From Streptomyces sp. ISL-36 (GTDB lineage Bacteria; Actinomycetota; Actinomycetes; Streptomycetales; Streptomycetaceae), in assembly GCF_018614205.1 (NCBI RefSeq), contig NZ_JAGGOS010000021.1, positions 1 to 64,000 on the forward strand: a DNA stretch of 64,000 nt, read 5' to 3'. Under the pieces are notes generated by a model, which made no database searches, was not told the origin of the DNA, and worked only from the letters and a program-made list of their open reading frames with translations. Positions 53,745 to 62,897 of this stretch are shown in pieces (position 1 is the first letter of the stretch; each line of letters starts with the position of its first letter). The translations under genes and the position numbers were made by a program.

Positions 53745-54212
53745 ATGATCACGTTGCTGACGACCCCGGCGGACCGCGAGCTGGACATCACCCGCACCTT
53801 CGACGCCCCGCCCGGCCGCGTCTGGGAGGCCTGGACCCGGCCCGACCACGTCCGCCAGTGGTACGGCGTGGCCGCCCTGCCCACGACCGTCTGCGAGATC
53901 GACCTGCGCGTGGGCGGCGCCTGGCGCTGGGGCCAGAAGGCGCCGGACGGCAGGGAGATCGTGTTCTCGGGAACGTACGAGGAGATCGTCCCGGGCGAGC
54001 GGCTGGTCTACACGGAGACCTTCGAACTGATGCCGGGCCCGCCGGTCCATGTGACCCTCACCTTCGACGCGACGCCGGACGGCGGCACGGCCCTGACGAG
54101 CAAGTCGGTCTGGCCCTCGACGGAGATCCGGGACCAGGCGCTGGCGACGGGGATGGAGGACGGGGTGAAGGAGGAGTACGACCGGCTGGCGCAGTACCTT
54201 CGGACGATGTGA
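53745..54212 (+). CDS. SRPBCC/AHSA1 domain protein
   Basis: A 155-residue START-like protein: ITRTFDAPPGRVWEAWTRPDHVRQWYG, FSGTYEEIVPGERLVYTE. Ligand-binding fold; function unknown. ATG 53745 with CGGGAG; the stop is shared with the next gene (GTGA overlap). Confidence 0.88.
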   Translation: MITLLTTPADRELDITRTFDAPPGRVWEAWTRPDHVRQWYGVAALPTTVCEIDLRVGGAWRWGQKAPDGREIVFSGTYEEIVPGERLVYTETFELMPGPPVHVTLTFDATPDGGTALTSKSVWPSTEIRDQALATGMEDGVKEEYDRLAQYLRTM

Positions 54213-54763
54213 ACCTCGTCGTACCCACGCTCGTGGCCGGGGACTTCGTCCTGCGCCCCTGGGAGATGGCCGACCTCCCCCTCGTACGGGAGGCGTCGGC
54301 GGACCCGTACATCCCGCTGATCACCACCGTCCCGCCGGTGTACTCACCGGCCGAGGGCGAGGCGTTCGTCCGCCGCCAGTGGACGCGGGCGGAGAGCGGC
54401 GCGGGCTACCCCTTCGTCATCGCGCGCCGCCGCGACGCGCGGGCCATGGGCACGATCGGCCTCTGGCTCCGCGACCTCCCGGAGGGCCGCGCCACCCTCG
54501 GCTACTGGACCGCCCCGTCCTCCCGCGGCGAGGGCGCGGCGGGCACGGCGCTGGCGGCGGTGAGCGACTGGGCGGAGACGGAGCTGCGGATCCCGCGCCT
54601 GCAGTTGCTGGTGGAGCCCTGGAACGCGGCGTCGGCCCGGACGGCGGAGGGGGCGGGGTTCGTACGGGAGGGGGTGCTGCGGGGGTGGCAGGAAGCGGGC
54701 GGCGAGCGGCGGGACATGGTGATGTACGGGCGGTTGGCGGCTGTCAGTCGACGTACTCCTTGA
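54209..54763 (+). CDS. GNAT acetyltransferase, RimJ/RimL type
   Basis: A 184-residue N-acetyltransferase: FVLRPWEMADLPLVREA, GTIGLWLRDL, GYWTAPSSRGEGAAGTALAAV, and VEPWNAASARTAEGAGF. GTG start overlaps the SRPBCC stop by 4 nt. The 3' end overlaps the convergent Uma2 gene by 20 nt. Confidence 0.87.
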   Translation: MNLVVPTLVAGDFVLRPWEMADLPLVREASADPYIPLITTVPPVYSPAEGEAFVRRQWTRAESGAGYPFVIARRRDARAMGTIGLWLRDLPEGRATLGYWTAPSSRGEGAAGTALAAVSDWAETELRIPRLQLLVEPWNAASARTAEGAGFVREGVLRGWQEAGGERRDMVMYGRLAAVSRRTP

Positions 54764-55328
54764 GCTTCTCGGTGTCGAGGGTGATGTCGACAGGGCTCGG
54801 GAGGGGGATGGTGGCACCGAAGGGGTACGCGGCGCGGTGCTGGTAGACGCCGTGCCGGGGTTCGCTGAAGACGACGACGGAGCCGGCGTCGCGGTCGACG
54901 AGGAGGTAGAGGGGGATGTCGGAGGCGGCGTAGCCGTCGCGCTTCTCGATGCGGTCTCGAGCAAGGGCCCGGGGGCCATGGGAGGTGACCTCGACGACCA
55001 TGAGAACGCCCTCCGGGTCGCCCCACATCTCCGGCTCCGCGACGAAATGGTCGAGTGGCGCGAGAGCCGCATCCGCGATGGCCCGGCCCTTGCGATAGGT
55101 ATCCACCTTCAGCTCCTGCTCCGGGTAGAGCGCGAGGGCGGGGCGCTGTTGCAGGCAGACGCGCAGCAGCCACATGACGATGGCCTTGTGGAGTTGGTCC
55201 GGCAACGGCTTGACCTTCAGCTTCCCCTTGATGAGTTCGAGCTTCACCCCTTCTGGCGCGTGACGGGCGAGCTCTTCGAAGTCCTCGACGGACATGTCGA
55301 CCGGGCGGTCAGGGGTGCTGGGGGTCAT
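54744..55328 (-). CDS. Uma2 family endonuclease-like protein
   Basis: A 194-residue PD-(D/E)XK-fold protein: MSVEDFEELARHAPEGVKLELIKGKL, DAALAPLDHF, VLMVVEVTSHGPRALARDR, KRDGYAASDIPLYLLVD. Uma2 proteins are very common in Streptomyces; function unknown. ATG 55328 with GGAGG. Confidence 0.87.
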   Translation of the reverse strand: MTPSTPDRPVDMSVEDFEELARHAPEGVKLELIKGKLKVKPLPDQLHKAIVMWLLRVCLQQRPALALYPEQELKVDTYRKGRAIADAALAPLDHFVAEPEMWGDPEGVLMVVEVTSHGPRALARDRIEKRDGYAASDIPLYLLVDRDAGSVVVFSEPRHGVYQHRAAYPFGATIPLPSPVDITLDTEKLKEYVD

Positions 55329-55384
55329 CGGATCGCCTCCTCCCCTCCATCGTGCCCCGCCGTCGGCGCGTACGAGCTGAACCG

Positions 55385-56194
55385 TCACGCGGGAGTCCCT
55401 TCTCGGGCGCGGATGGCCGCCGCGTGGGCGTGGACGCGGGCGGCGGGGACGGTGGTGCGGGGGCGGGAGGTCGGGGGTTCACCGCGGCAGGGGTTGCAGG
55501 TGCCGTCGCGGAGGGCGTCCGCGCGGCCGGGAACGCCGCACTTGGCGCATTCGAGGAGGCGCAGGGTCGGGCGGGCGCGGCGGACGGGTTCGGGTGGGAG
55601 TTTGCGGATCAGACGGGTGCGGGCCATGGCGAACGGGTGGTGGACCGGGCTGGGGAGGCCGCTGGTGAGGGCGCGGAGGACGTCGTCCTCGGTGGCGTCG
55701 CGGGCGAACCACTCGTCGACCAGGGGCGAGAGCGCCCGGCACTCGGCGTGGGACAGCGACATCGCGGAGTTCGTACGACCGAGGGCGGCGAGGAGGACGT
55801 ACGCACGGGTGCGGGTCGGGCGCTGCCGCGGGACGTCGCCGCGCTGGAAGGCGGACCACCAGGAGTCGTCACGTGCCGTCCGGGACCACCACGTTCGAGT
55901 GATCCAGAGACCGTCGATGCACTCGACGCCGCGCCGCAGGTGGCCGGCGCGCGTGACGCGGTTGAGGGCGGTGCGCATCGCGCACTGCCCGTACGGGAGG
56001 TGTTTGGCCAGCGTCTTCGCGGAGATGTCGCTGCCGTCGTCGAGCCGGTCGATGTAGGCGGCGATGGCGGCTTCGCGAGGCGGGAGGTGCGCGAAGTCGG
56101 TCGGCGCGGGTGGGAGTTGGTACGGGGCGGAACGCTTTCCGTAGCCGGGGTTGGCGGCGGGATGGGGCGCGGCACTAAACTCGGCATCAGCCAT
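55385..56194 (-). CDS. helix-turn-helix protein with C-terminal zinc ribbon
   Basis: A 269-residue protein. N-terminal winged-helix-like part (LAKHLPYGQCAMRTALNRVT); C-terminal zinc ribbon CAKCGVPGRADALRDGTCNPC. Common in Streptomyces and sometimes annotated as a MarR-type regulator; role unknown. ATG 56194 with GAGAAGAG. Lies 56 nt upstream of the Uma2 gene. Confidence 0.78.
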   Translation of the reverse strand: MADAEFSAAPHPAANPGYGKRSAPYQLPPAPTDFAHLPPREAAIAAYIDRLDDGSDISAKTLAKHLPYGQCAMRTALNRVTRAGHLRRGVECIDGLWITRTWWSRTARDDSWWSAFQRGDVPRQRPTRTRAYVLLAALGRTNSAMSLSHAECRALSPLVDEWFARDATEDDVLRALTSGLPSPVHHPFAMARTRLIRKLPPEPVRRARPTLRLLECAKCGVPGRADALRDGTCNPCRGEPPTSRPRTTVPAARVHAHAAAIRAREGTPA

Positions 56195-56410
56195 GGATCG
56201 AACTCTTCTCGATCGGTGGACAGACCCCCGCCAGGTGTTCCCGCACCTCGTGGGGGTCGTTCGTTTTCCGGACACGCTAGAGGCATATGACGCTGGGTGG
56301 CAAGTCGATCGCGTTCGGTCAACTCTCCGGGAGGGTGGGCGGGTTGAGTCCCAGGCCCCTACCCCTTCCTCTGAAAGAGGGCTCGAAGCCCGAGGCTTGA
56401 GCTTCGGGTC

Positions 56411-56851
56411 TCACCAGGGAGAATCGGCGCCGCGTCGGGCCCGCAGCGCGAAAGCGGACCACAGGGCCGCCGCCACCGGGGCGGCCGCGGCCATCGCCGC
56501 CAGTGCGGGGGCCTCCGGTCGCCAGCCGAGGGAGAGGCGAGTGCCGAAGAAGGCGAGCCCGGCCGCGACCCGCCCGGGGGCGTGGACGGGGGCCCTCGCG
56601 GCGGCGGCCCGCAGTACGGCTGCCGTCGCCGCGCCCGTCGCGATCCATGCGCACAGGTACGGCCAGACCGCCCCGGGGGCGGCGGGCGGCAGACCGTACT
56701 CCTCGGGGCCGATACGGAAGAGGGCTCCGGCCCAGCCCAGCCCCACCCCGAGGGCGGCGATGCCAGCCACCCACAGGGCATGGCGCCACAACGGGCCGGG
56801 CGCCAGGGGCGCCTCGCCGTCGGGTTCGGTCGAGTCGAGGAATTCGCTCAC
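56411..56851 (-). CDS. small multi-pass membrane protein, unknown
   Basis: A 146-residue protein with about four hydrophobic segments (ALWVAGIAALGVGLGWAGAL, VWPYLCAWIATGAATAAVL, AGRVAAGLAFFG..., ALAAMAAAAPVAAALWSAFA). GTG 56851 (VSEFLDSTEPDG). No family recognised; it may be a small integral protein of unknown function. Confidence 0.6.
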   Translation of the reverse strand: MSEFLDSTEPDGEAPLAPGPLWRHALWVAGIAALGVGLGWAGALFRIGPEEYGLPPAAPGAVWPYLCAWIATGAATAAVLRAAAARAPVHAPGRVAAGLAFFGTRLSLGWRPEAPALAAMAAAAPVAAALWSAFALRARRGADSPW

Positions 56852-56938
56852 GCCTTGATGGACGTGGGCCGGCGAGCGCGCGTTGCCTGAGCGGGAGGAA
56901 TTCGGCAACCGATGCCTCGCCGGGTGGCGAAGGGCGCG

Positions 56939-56980
56939 TCGGGTAGGGGTAGGGGTAGGGGTAGGGGTAGGGACGGGGGC
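56939..56980 (+). repeat. (GGGGTA)n G-rich tract, possible G-quadruplex
   Basis: gggta then four consecutive ggggta units followed by gggacggggg and aggggc; at least six G-runs of 3-5 separated by 2-3 bases. This can form a stable G4 on the + strand. It lies between a divergent pair of small membrane proteins. Confidence 0.85.
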
Positions 56981-57109
56981 AGGGGCATTGCGCCGCGATC
57001 CAGGCCGAGAAGGACAAGGGCGCCGAGCGGGCGCGGCATTGAACGCGTTCAATATTCCTGGCAGGATGCACGTCGAGAGCGCTGACCGTGCGCCGAGGGG
57101 GGCTGGACT

Positions 57110-57508
57110 GTGGACGAGGGCGAGCCCTGGAGAAACCTGGGGAGGGTCGGGCTGCGGCTCGTCGATCTGGTCGTGCGCTACTGCCTGACCTTCGCGATCA
57201 CATGGGCCGCCATGGACGCCGCCCTGCCGGCGGAGGCCCGGAGCTCCGAGACCGCCCTCGACTTCTTCCCGTTCGTCGGGATCCCGTCCATCCTGATGAG
57301 CTTCGTCTACGGGCTGGCGAGCACCCGGACGGGCATGGCCTTCCGGCTTCCCCTGGCCGGGCTTCTCCTGCTGCCCACGTGGTTCCTGCTCTTCGGGCAC
57401 TTCCTGGAAGTGCTGATCATCCCCGTCCTCGGCCAGCTCTTCTTCGCGCTGTGCGTGATGCGGGCCCCGATGCTGGGCCCGTCCCGGCTCCGGCGTCGGA
57501 CGGTGTGA
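57110..57508 (+). CDS. small membrane protein, 132 residues
   Basis: About four hydrophobic segments (VVRYCLTFAITWAAM, FFPFVGIPSILMSFVYGLA, LPLAGLLLLPTWFLLFG, FLEVLIIPVLGQLFFAL). GTG 57110 with GAGGGGGG. No family is recognised. The G-rich tract lies about 130 nt upstream, in its promoter region. Confidence 0.7.
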   Translation: MDEGEPWRNLGRVGLRLVDLVVRYCLTFAITWAAMDAALPAEARSSETALDFFPFVGIPSILMSFVYGLASTRTGMAFRLPLAGLLLLPTWFLLFGHFLEVLIIPVLGQLFFALCVMRAPMLGPSRLRRRTV

Positions 57509-57646
57509 GCGCGGCCCGGGTCTCTAGCCCGGGGTCGGCGTGCGCAGGGGAGCGGCCGGCCCGACCGCGGTCATGGGGGCAGCCCCACCCCCCGCTCTCC
57601 CGTCTGCCGGATGGGAACCTGGGCCTGCGTCAACAAGGCTTCAGCC

Positions 57647-59134
57647 ATGACGAATCACCCGCGCACCGCCCTTGTCCTCGCCCTCTCCGCCGCCGCCGTC
57701 GCGGCCTCGTTCACCGTCGCCCGGGCCGACCACTCCGGCGGCGGCCTGGCCTGGGGGGAGTGCGCACCGGGCGCCCTGCCCCAGCAGCAGTGCGCCACCC
57801 TCTCCGTACCGCGGGACTACAGCGACCCCGACGGGCCGCGGCTCTCCCTCGCCGTGTCGCGGATCCGCAGCGAGCGGCCCGAGGCCCGGCGCGGGACGCT
57901 CATGGTGATCCCGGGCGGCCCCGGGAGTTCCGGTGTGCAGCGGCTGACGCAGAAGGGGGAGGCGCTGGCCGAGGAGATGGACGGGGCGTACGACCTCGTG
58001 GCCTTCGACCCGCGGGGGGTCGGTGGCAGCACGACCGCGAGCTGCGGGCTGGACGAGAACGACCGGCGGCTGGAGAACCTGCGTTCCTGGCCCGCCGCCG
58101 ACGGGTCGATCGACGAGAACGTCTCCCGCTCCCGCCGTACCGCCGAGGCGTGCCGGCGCGATGGCGGCGAGACGCTGCACAGCTTCACCACGGCGAACCA
58201 GGTACGGGACCTGGACCGGCTGCGGCAGGCGCTCGGCGAGGAGAAGATCTCCGCGTGGGGGGTCTCCTACGGGGCGTACGTCGGTGCCGTGTACGCGCAG
58301 AAGTACCCGCGGCACACCGACCGCTGGGTCCTGGACAGCAGCGGTGACCCGGACCCGCAGCGGGTCGCGCAGGGATGGATGCGGAACATGGCGCGGGGCG
58401 CGGAGGACCGTTTCCCCGACTTCGCGGCCTGGGCGGCGCACCCCGACCGGGCGAAGGAAGCGCTGCGGCTGGCCCGGCACGCCGAGGACGTACGACCGCT
58501 CTTCCTCGATCTCGCCGCCCGCCTGGACCGCGTACCGAAGGAGTCCACCACCCCGGGCACCCCGGTGAGCGGGAACATCCTCCGCCAGGCCCTGCAGAAC
58601 GCGCTCTACAGCGACTCCGCCTTCCCGGCCCTGGCCCGGATGATCGTGGCCGCGGGGAGCCAGGACCCGGCCGTGCGACCCGCCCTGCCGCCCGGTCTCG
58701 ACAAGCCGCTGTCCGACGAGTCCCTGGCGGTCACGGTCGCGGTCGTCTGCAACGACGTGAGGTGGTCCGGGTCCGTCCGCTCCTACGAGCGGGCGGTCGC
58801 CGCCGACCGCGCCCGCCACCCGCTGACGGCCGGGCTCCCGGCCAACATCACGCCCTGCTCCTTCTGGCGGGCGCCGGCCGAGAAGCCGGCCCGCATCACC
58901 GACGACGGGCCGTCCAACATCCTGATGACCCAGAGCCTGCGCGACCCCGCGACCCCGTACGCCGGCGGCCTGAAGATGCGCGCCGCCCTCGGCGACCGGG
59001 CCCGGCTGGTCACCGTGGAGCAGGGCGGGCACGGCAACTACCTGGGCAACGGCAACGCGTGCGCGGACCGGACGGTGACAGAGTTCCTGCGGACGGGGGT
59101 CAGGCCCGCGCGGGACGTGTCCTGCGCGAACTGA
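57647..59134 (+). CDS. secreted alpha/beta hydrolase (tripeptidyl aminopeptidase type)
   Basis: A 495-residue exported hydrolase. Signal peptide LVLALSAAAVAASFTVARA; oxyanion/nucleophile features GGPGSSG and GVSYGAYVG (Ser207); C-terminal His in VTVEQGGHGNYLG; TAP-like C-terminal domain with two Cys. These enzymes remove tripeptides from secreted proteins. ATG 57647. Confidence 0.87.
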   Translation: MTNHPRTALVLALSAAAVAASFTVARADHSGGGLAWGECAPGALPQQQCATLSVPRDYSDPDGPRLSLAVSRIRSERPEARRGTLMVIPGGPGSSGVQRLTQKGEALAEEMDGAYDLVAFDPRGVGGSTTASCGLDENDRRLENLRSWPAADGSIDENVSRSRRTAEACRRDGGETLHSFTTANQVRDLDRLRQALGEEKISAWGVSYGAYVGAVYAQKYPRHTDRWVLDSSGDPDPQRVAQGWMRNMARGAEDRFPDFAAWAAHPDRAKEALRLARHAEDVRPLFLDLAARLDRVPKESTTPGTPVSGNILRQALQNALYSDSAFPALARMIVAAGSQDPAVRPALPPGLDKPLSDESLAVTVAVVCNDVRWSGSVRSYERAVAADRARHPLTAGLPANITPCSFWRAPAEKPARITDDGPSNILMTQSLRDPATPYAGGLKMRAALGDRARLVTVEQGGHGNYLGNGNACADRTVTEFLRTGVRPARDVSCAN

Positions 59135-59158
59135 CGCATACGGGCGAGCCGCTCGCCC

Positions 59159-59224
59159 GGCACGCGGCCACCGTGCGGGCGGCACGCGGCCACCGTTCGG
59201 GCGGCACGCGGCCACCGTTCGGGC
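59159..59224. repeat. three perfect 22-nt tandem repeats
   Basis: Unit ggcacgcggccaccgt(g/t)cgggc at 59159-59180, 59181-59202 and 59203-59224, just after the hydrolase stop and directly before a terminator. Confidence 0.92.
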
Positions 59225-59250
59225 GGCACCCCACGGACGGGGTGCCGCCC
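59221..59250. terminator. terminator hydrolase / murP-like gene
   Basis: A 12-bp stem (gggcggcacccc / ggggtgccgccc) with a 6-nt loop, beginning within the last 22-nt repeat. Confidence 0.88.
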
Positions 59251-59256
59251 GCGCGG

Positions 59257-60783
59257 TCAGACCTTCGCCGGTTCCGAAGGCGGGGCCGGCGTCCCCGAGG
59301 CCACCGGGATCGCGTCCCCCTCGGCCCCCGTCCCCGACCCCGACCCCGACCCCGTTCCCGTTCCCGTTTCCGTCCCCGTCTCCACGTTGAACTCCTCCAG
59401 GAGCGCGCGGCTGAAGCCCCAGAAGTACGTGGCCACGAACCCCACCGCGTAACCGGCCAGCAACCCGCCCGCGTAGATCGCGATCGTCTCGCCCAGGCCC
59501 TGGTTGCCGTCGAGCAGCGGGAAGAGGGCCCAGCCGGAGGGGCCGATGGCCGTCGAGCCGACCTTGTCGCCCAGCATGTTGAAGAGGCCGACGAACCCGC
59601 CGCCGAACGCGCCGCCGACGCAGGCGGTGACGAACGGGCGGCCCAGCGGGAGGGAGACGCCGTAGATCAGCGGCTCACCGACCCCGAGGAAGCCGGCCGG
59701 GAGGGCGGACCTGATGGTGCGGCGGATGGAGCCGTTGCGCGGCAGTCTGACGTAGACCGCCATCGCCGCGCCGACCTGGCCCGCACCCGCCATCGCCAGA
59801 ATCGGGAGGAGGACCGTGTGGCCCTGCTGCTCGATCAGCGTGGTGTGGATCGGGATCAGCGCCTGATGCAGACCCAGCATGACCAGGGGCAGGAACAGGC
59901 CGCCGAGGACGAAGCCCGCGCCGGCGCCCGCGTTCGCGAGCAGCCAGTTGGCGAAGTCTCCGATCGCGGTGGAGACCTCACCGGCCACGAACATCAGCCC
60001 GAAGATCGTGACCAGGCCGGAGACCAGGACCGTGAGGGTGGGGGTGACGAGGACGTCGAGGGCCTCCGGCACCCAGCGGCGGCACCACTTCTCGACGTAC
60101 ACCGCGAGCACCGCCGCGCCCAGCGCGCCCAGGACTCCGCCCTGGCCGGGGGAGAGCGTCTGACCGAAGGCGTCGATCTTGGCGACGCCGGGGAAGACGA
60201 TGATCGCGGCGACCGCACCACCGAGGACCGGCGTCCCGCCGAACTCCTTCGCCGTGTTGTAGCCGACGAAGACCGCGATCAGCGCCATGAAGCCGCTCGC
60301 CATGGCCGCGAGGGCGGGGGTGACGGCCGGCAGCCAGCCCAGATTGATCAGCAGGCCGTTGAGGCCGGCGATGATGCCGCAGCCGATGAGGGCGGGGATC
60401 AGCGGGACGAAGATGTTCGCGATCCGGCGCAGGAACAGCTTGAAGGGGGTCTGGTTCCTCGCCTTCCGGGCCGCCTTGATCGCCGCCCCCTGTGCGGCGA
60501 GGCCGTCCGCGGAGGGCTTCGGCGCCTCGGCCACCAGGGTCTCGAACTCCGGAGTCACCCGCGCGACCGTGCCCGGGCCGAGGACGATCTGGTACGTGTC
60601 GTCCTCCACCACGCCCAGCACGGACGGCAGGGCCCGCAGGGCCGCGTCCTGGACGAGTGAGCGGTCCCGCAGACCCAGCCGGAGCCGGGTCATGCAGTGG
60701 GCCACGGAGCTGATGTTCTCCGCGCCGCCGACGAGCGGCAGGATCGCGGCGGCGATGGCGCGGTTCTTGTCGTCTGTGCTCAT
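59257..60783 (-). CDS. PTS EIIBC permease, MurNAc (sucrose-type) family
   Basis: A 508-residue protein: EIIB with phospho-Cys30 (SVAHCMTRLRLGL), then EIIC with about ten membrane helices (IPALIGCGIIAGL, GVGEPLIYGVSLPL). There is no EIIA domain, so it must use a separate EIIA (Crr). Next to murQ and an RpiR regulator it is most likely a MurNAc (MurP-type) transporter. The C-terminus ends in an expanded Gly/Thr/Ser linker. ATG 60783. Confidence 0.83.
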   Translation of the reverse strand: MSTDDKNRAIAAAILPLVGGAENISSVAHCMTRLRLGLRDRSLVQDAALRALPSVLGVVEDDTYQIVLGPGTVARVTPEFETLVAEAPKPSADGLAAQGAAIKAARKARNQTPFKLFLRRIANIFVPLIPALIGCGIIAGLNGLLINLGWLPAVTPALAAMASGFMALIAVFVGYNTAKEFGGTPVLGGAVAAIIVFPGVAKIDAFGQTLSPGQGGVLGALGAAVLAVYVEKWCRRWVPEALDVLVTPTLTVLVSGLVTIFGLMFVAGEVSTAIGDFANWLLANAGAGAGFVLGGLFLPLVMLGLHQALIPIHTTLIEQQGHTVLLPILAMAGAGQVGAAMAVYVRLPRNGSIRRTIRSALPAGFLGVGEPLIYGVSLPLGRPFVTACVGGAFGGGFVGLFNMLGDKVGSTAIGPSGWALFPLLDGNQGLGETIAIYAGGLLAGYAVGFVATYFWGFSRALLEEFNVETGTETGTGTGSGSGSGTGAEGDAIPVASGTPAPPSEPAKV

Positions 60784-60882
60784 GGTGCGGTGGTGCCTTG
60801 CTGTGCGGGGACGGGGGGAGGGGGGCCGGAACCAGGGAGCGGCCGGAGTCAGGGGGAGGCCGGAGTCAGGGGGCGGTCGGGG

Positions 60883-61824
60883 TCAGGGGGCGGTCGGGGC
60901 GGTCGGTGCGTTCAGGGCCGTACGCAGATGGCCCCGCGCCTCCGTCAGACGCCGGTCGGCCGTCTTGGCATCGATGTCGGCGAGGATCATCAGGATGGCG
61001 GTCTTCACCTCGCCGTCCGCCTCGGCGAGGGCGGTCTCGATCCGCTCGTCCGGTGCGCCGGTGGCGAGGGCGACGATCCGCCGTGAGCGGGCCTGGAGCT
61101 TCTCGTTCGAGGCGCGGACGTCGACCATGAGGTTTCCGTACGTCTTGCCGAGCCGGATCATCGTGATCGTGGAGATCATGTTGAGGACCAGCTTCTGGGC
61201 CGTGCCCGCCTTCAACCGGGTGGAGCCGGTGAGGAGTTCGGGCCCGGTGACGACCTCGATGCCGTGTTCGGCGGCGGCCGCCAGCTCGCTGTCCGCGTTG
61301 CAGGACAGGCCGATCGTCAACGCCCCGGCCGCCCGGGCGTGGGCGACCGCCCCGATGGCGTAGGGGGTACGGCCGGAGGCGGAGATGCCGACCACCGTGT
61401 CGTCGGGGGTCAGGCCGAGCGCGTCCAGGTCCTCGGCCGCGAGCTCGCGGGAGTCCTCGGCGCCCTCGACGGCCTTCACCATCGCCGCGGGGCCGCCCGC
61501 GATCAGGCCGACGACCTCGGAGGGGTCGGTGTTGAAGGTGGGCGGGCATTCGCTCGCGTCCAGGACGCCGAGCCGGCCGGCCGTGCCCGCACCGGCGTAG
61601 ATGAGGCGGCCGCCCCGCCCCATCCGTACGGCGGCGGCGTCGATCGCGGCGGCGATCCGCGGCAGCTGCGCGGCGACGGCGGTGGGGACGGACCGGTCCT
61701 CCTCGTTCATGGTGCGGGCGATGTCGAGGGTCGGGAGCCGGTCGATCTCGGCGAGCTCGGGCCGGAACGCCTCGGTGGTGAGAGTGGCCAGTTGCGCCTG
61801 GAGCTTGGAGTACGTAGAGGACAC
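60883..61824 (-). CDS. murQ: N-acetylmuramic acid 6-phosphate etherase
   Basis: A 313-residue SIS-domain enzyme: GRLIYAGAGTAGRLGVLDASECPPTF, ISASGRTPYAIGAV, MISTITMIRLGKTYGNLMVDV. It cleaves the lactyl ether of MurNAc-6-P to give GlcNAc-6-P, which NagA can take further. GTG 61824. Confidence 0.92.
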   Translation of the reverse strand: MSSTYSKLQAQLATLTTEAFRPELAEIDRLPTLDIARTMNEEDRSVPTAVAAQLPRIAAAIDAAAVRMGRGGRLIYAGAGTAGRLGVLDASECPPTFNTDPSEVVGLIAGGPAAMVKAVEGAEDSRELAAEDLDALGLTPDDTVVGISASGRTPYAIGAVAHARAAGALTIGLSCNADSELAAAAEHGIEVVTGPELLTGSTRLKAGTAQKLVLNMISTITMIRLGKTYGNLMVDVRASNEKLQARSRRIVALATGAPDERIETALAEADGEVKTAILMILADIDAKTADRRLTEARGHLRTALNAPTAPTAP

Positions 61825-61856
61825 GTGCGGCTCTTTCGGTGCGTCGTCGTCGACGG

Positions 61857-62894
61857 TCAGCGGGTGCGGGGCGAGTGGCGGTGGGCGAGGGCTTCGTACG
61901 AGGCCGCGAGGGCCGGCGCCGCCGTCTCGTACGTACGCTGCGTGACGCACGTGAACAGGCAGTCCACGACCAGGAGTTGGCTGGTGCGGGAGGACATGGC
62001 GGCGGGACGCAGTTCGCTCTCGCGGGCGGTGGAGGTGGTCAGGACGTGATCGGCGTACTGCGTCACCGGCCCGTCCGGGCGGCCGGTGATCGCCACCGTG
62101 GTGGCACCGTGGTCGAAGGCGACGCGCAGGGGTTCTATGACGTCGCCGGTCGAGCCGGAGTGGGTGATGGCGATGGCGACGTCGCCTGAGCGGAGCTGCA
62201 CGGCGTTGGTGACGGCGAGGTGCGGGTCGCTGTGCGCGTGCGCGAGCAGGCCGATGCGGAGCAGCTTCTGCCCGAGGTCCTGGGCGACGAGGCCGGAGGC
62301 GCCGACGCCGTAGATGTCGATGCGGCGGGCGCCGGCGAGGGCGGCGACGGCGGCGCCGAGCTGGACGGTGTCGAGTCCGGCGGCGGTGTCGGCGAGGGTC
62401 TGCTGCTCGTCGTAGGCGAGCTTGGCGACGACATCGGCGATCGGGTCGTCGACGGCGATGTCGGCGGTGACGGAAGGGGCGCGGCCGGACTGCTGCTGGG
62501 CGGCGAGGCCGGCGAGGGCGAGGCGCAGGTCGCGGTAGCCGGGGTAGCCGAGGAGGCGGGCGGTGCGGACGACGGTGGCCTCGCTCGTGCCGGTGAGCTC
62601 GGCGAGTCCGGTGACCGTGAGAGCGGCGCAGCCGGCCGGGTCGCCGGCGACGGCTTCGGCGACCCGCTGCATGGAGCGGGTCATGGACGGCGCGAGGGTG
62701 CGCACCTTGGCCGCGAGGGCGGCGGGCGCGGGCGGGGCGTCACCGCCGGAACCGGAACCGGAGCGGGAACCGGAGCGGGACGCGGGGCGGGAGCCCGACG
62801 CGGAGCCGGAGCCGGACCCGGAGCCGGAGCCGGGCAGGGGGCCGGGGGGCCGGGCGGGCGGGCCGCTGAAACTTTCCTTCACGTCATTGGTCAC
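61857..62894 (-). CDS. RpiR/MurR family transcriptional regulator
   Basis: A 345-residue protein: a long N-terminal linker of Gly/Ser/Arg repeats (about 15-60), then an RpiR HTH (MTRSMQRVAEAVAGDPAGCA, TGTSEATVVRTARLLGYPGY) and a sugar-phosphate-binding SIS domain (RIDIYGVGASGLVAQDLG, ITHSGSTGDVI). Likely represses murPQ with MurNAc-6-P as signal. Start GTG 62894 or 62897; no ribosome site and a -10-like 'tatctt' suggests a leaderless start. Confidence 0.82.
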   Translation of the reverse strand: MTNDVKESFSGPPARPPGPLPGSGSGSGSGSASGSRPASRSGSRSGSGSGGDAPPAPAALAAKVRTLAPSMTRSMQRVAEAVAGDPAGCAALTVTGLAELTGTSEATVVRTARLLGYPGYRDLRLALAGLAAQQQSGRAPSVTADIAVDDPIADVVAKLAYDEQQTLADTAAGLDTVQLGAAVAALAGARRIDIYGVGASGLVAQDLGQKLLRIGLLAHAHSDPHLAVTNAVQLRSGDVAIAITHSGSTGDVIEPLRVAFDHGATTVAITGRPDGPVTQYADHVLTTSTARESELRPAAMSSRTSQLLVVDCLFTCVTQRTYETAAPALAASYEALAHRHSPRTR

Positions 62895-62897
62895 CAC

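Noticed and set aside
56939-56980. Telomere or chromosome end
   Set aside because: Streptomyces telomeres are palindromic, not GGGGTA repeats, and coding sequence continues on both sides.
59159-59224. CRISPR-like repeats
   Set aside because: The copies are directly adjacent without spacers, and there are no cas genes. The same applies to 63631-63726.
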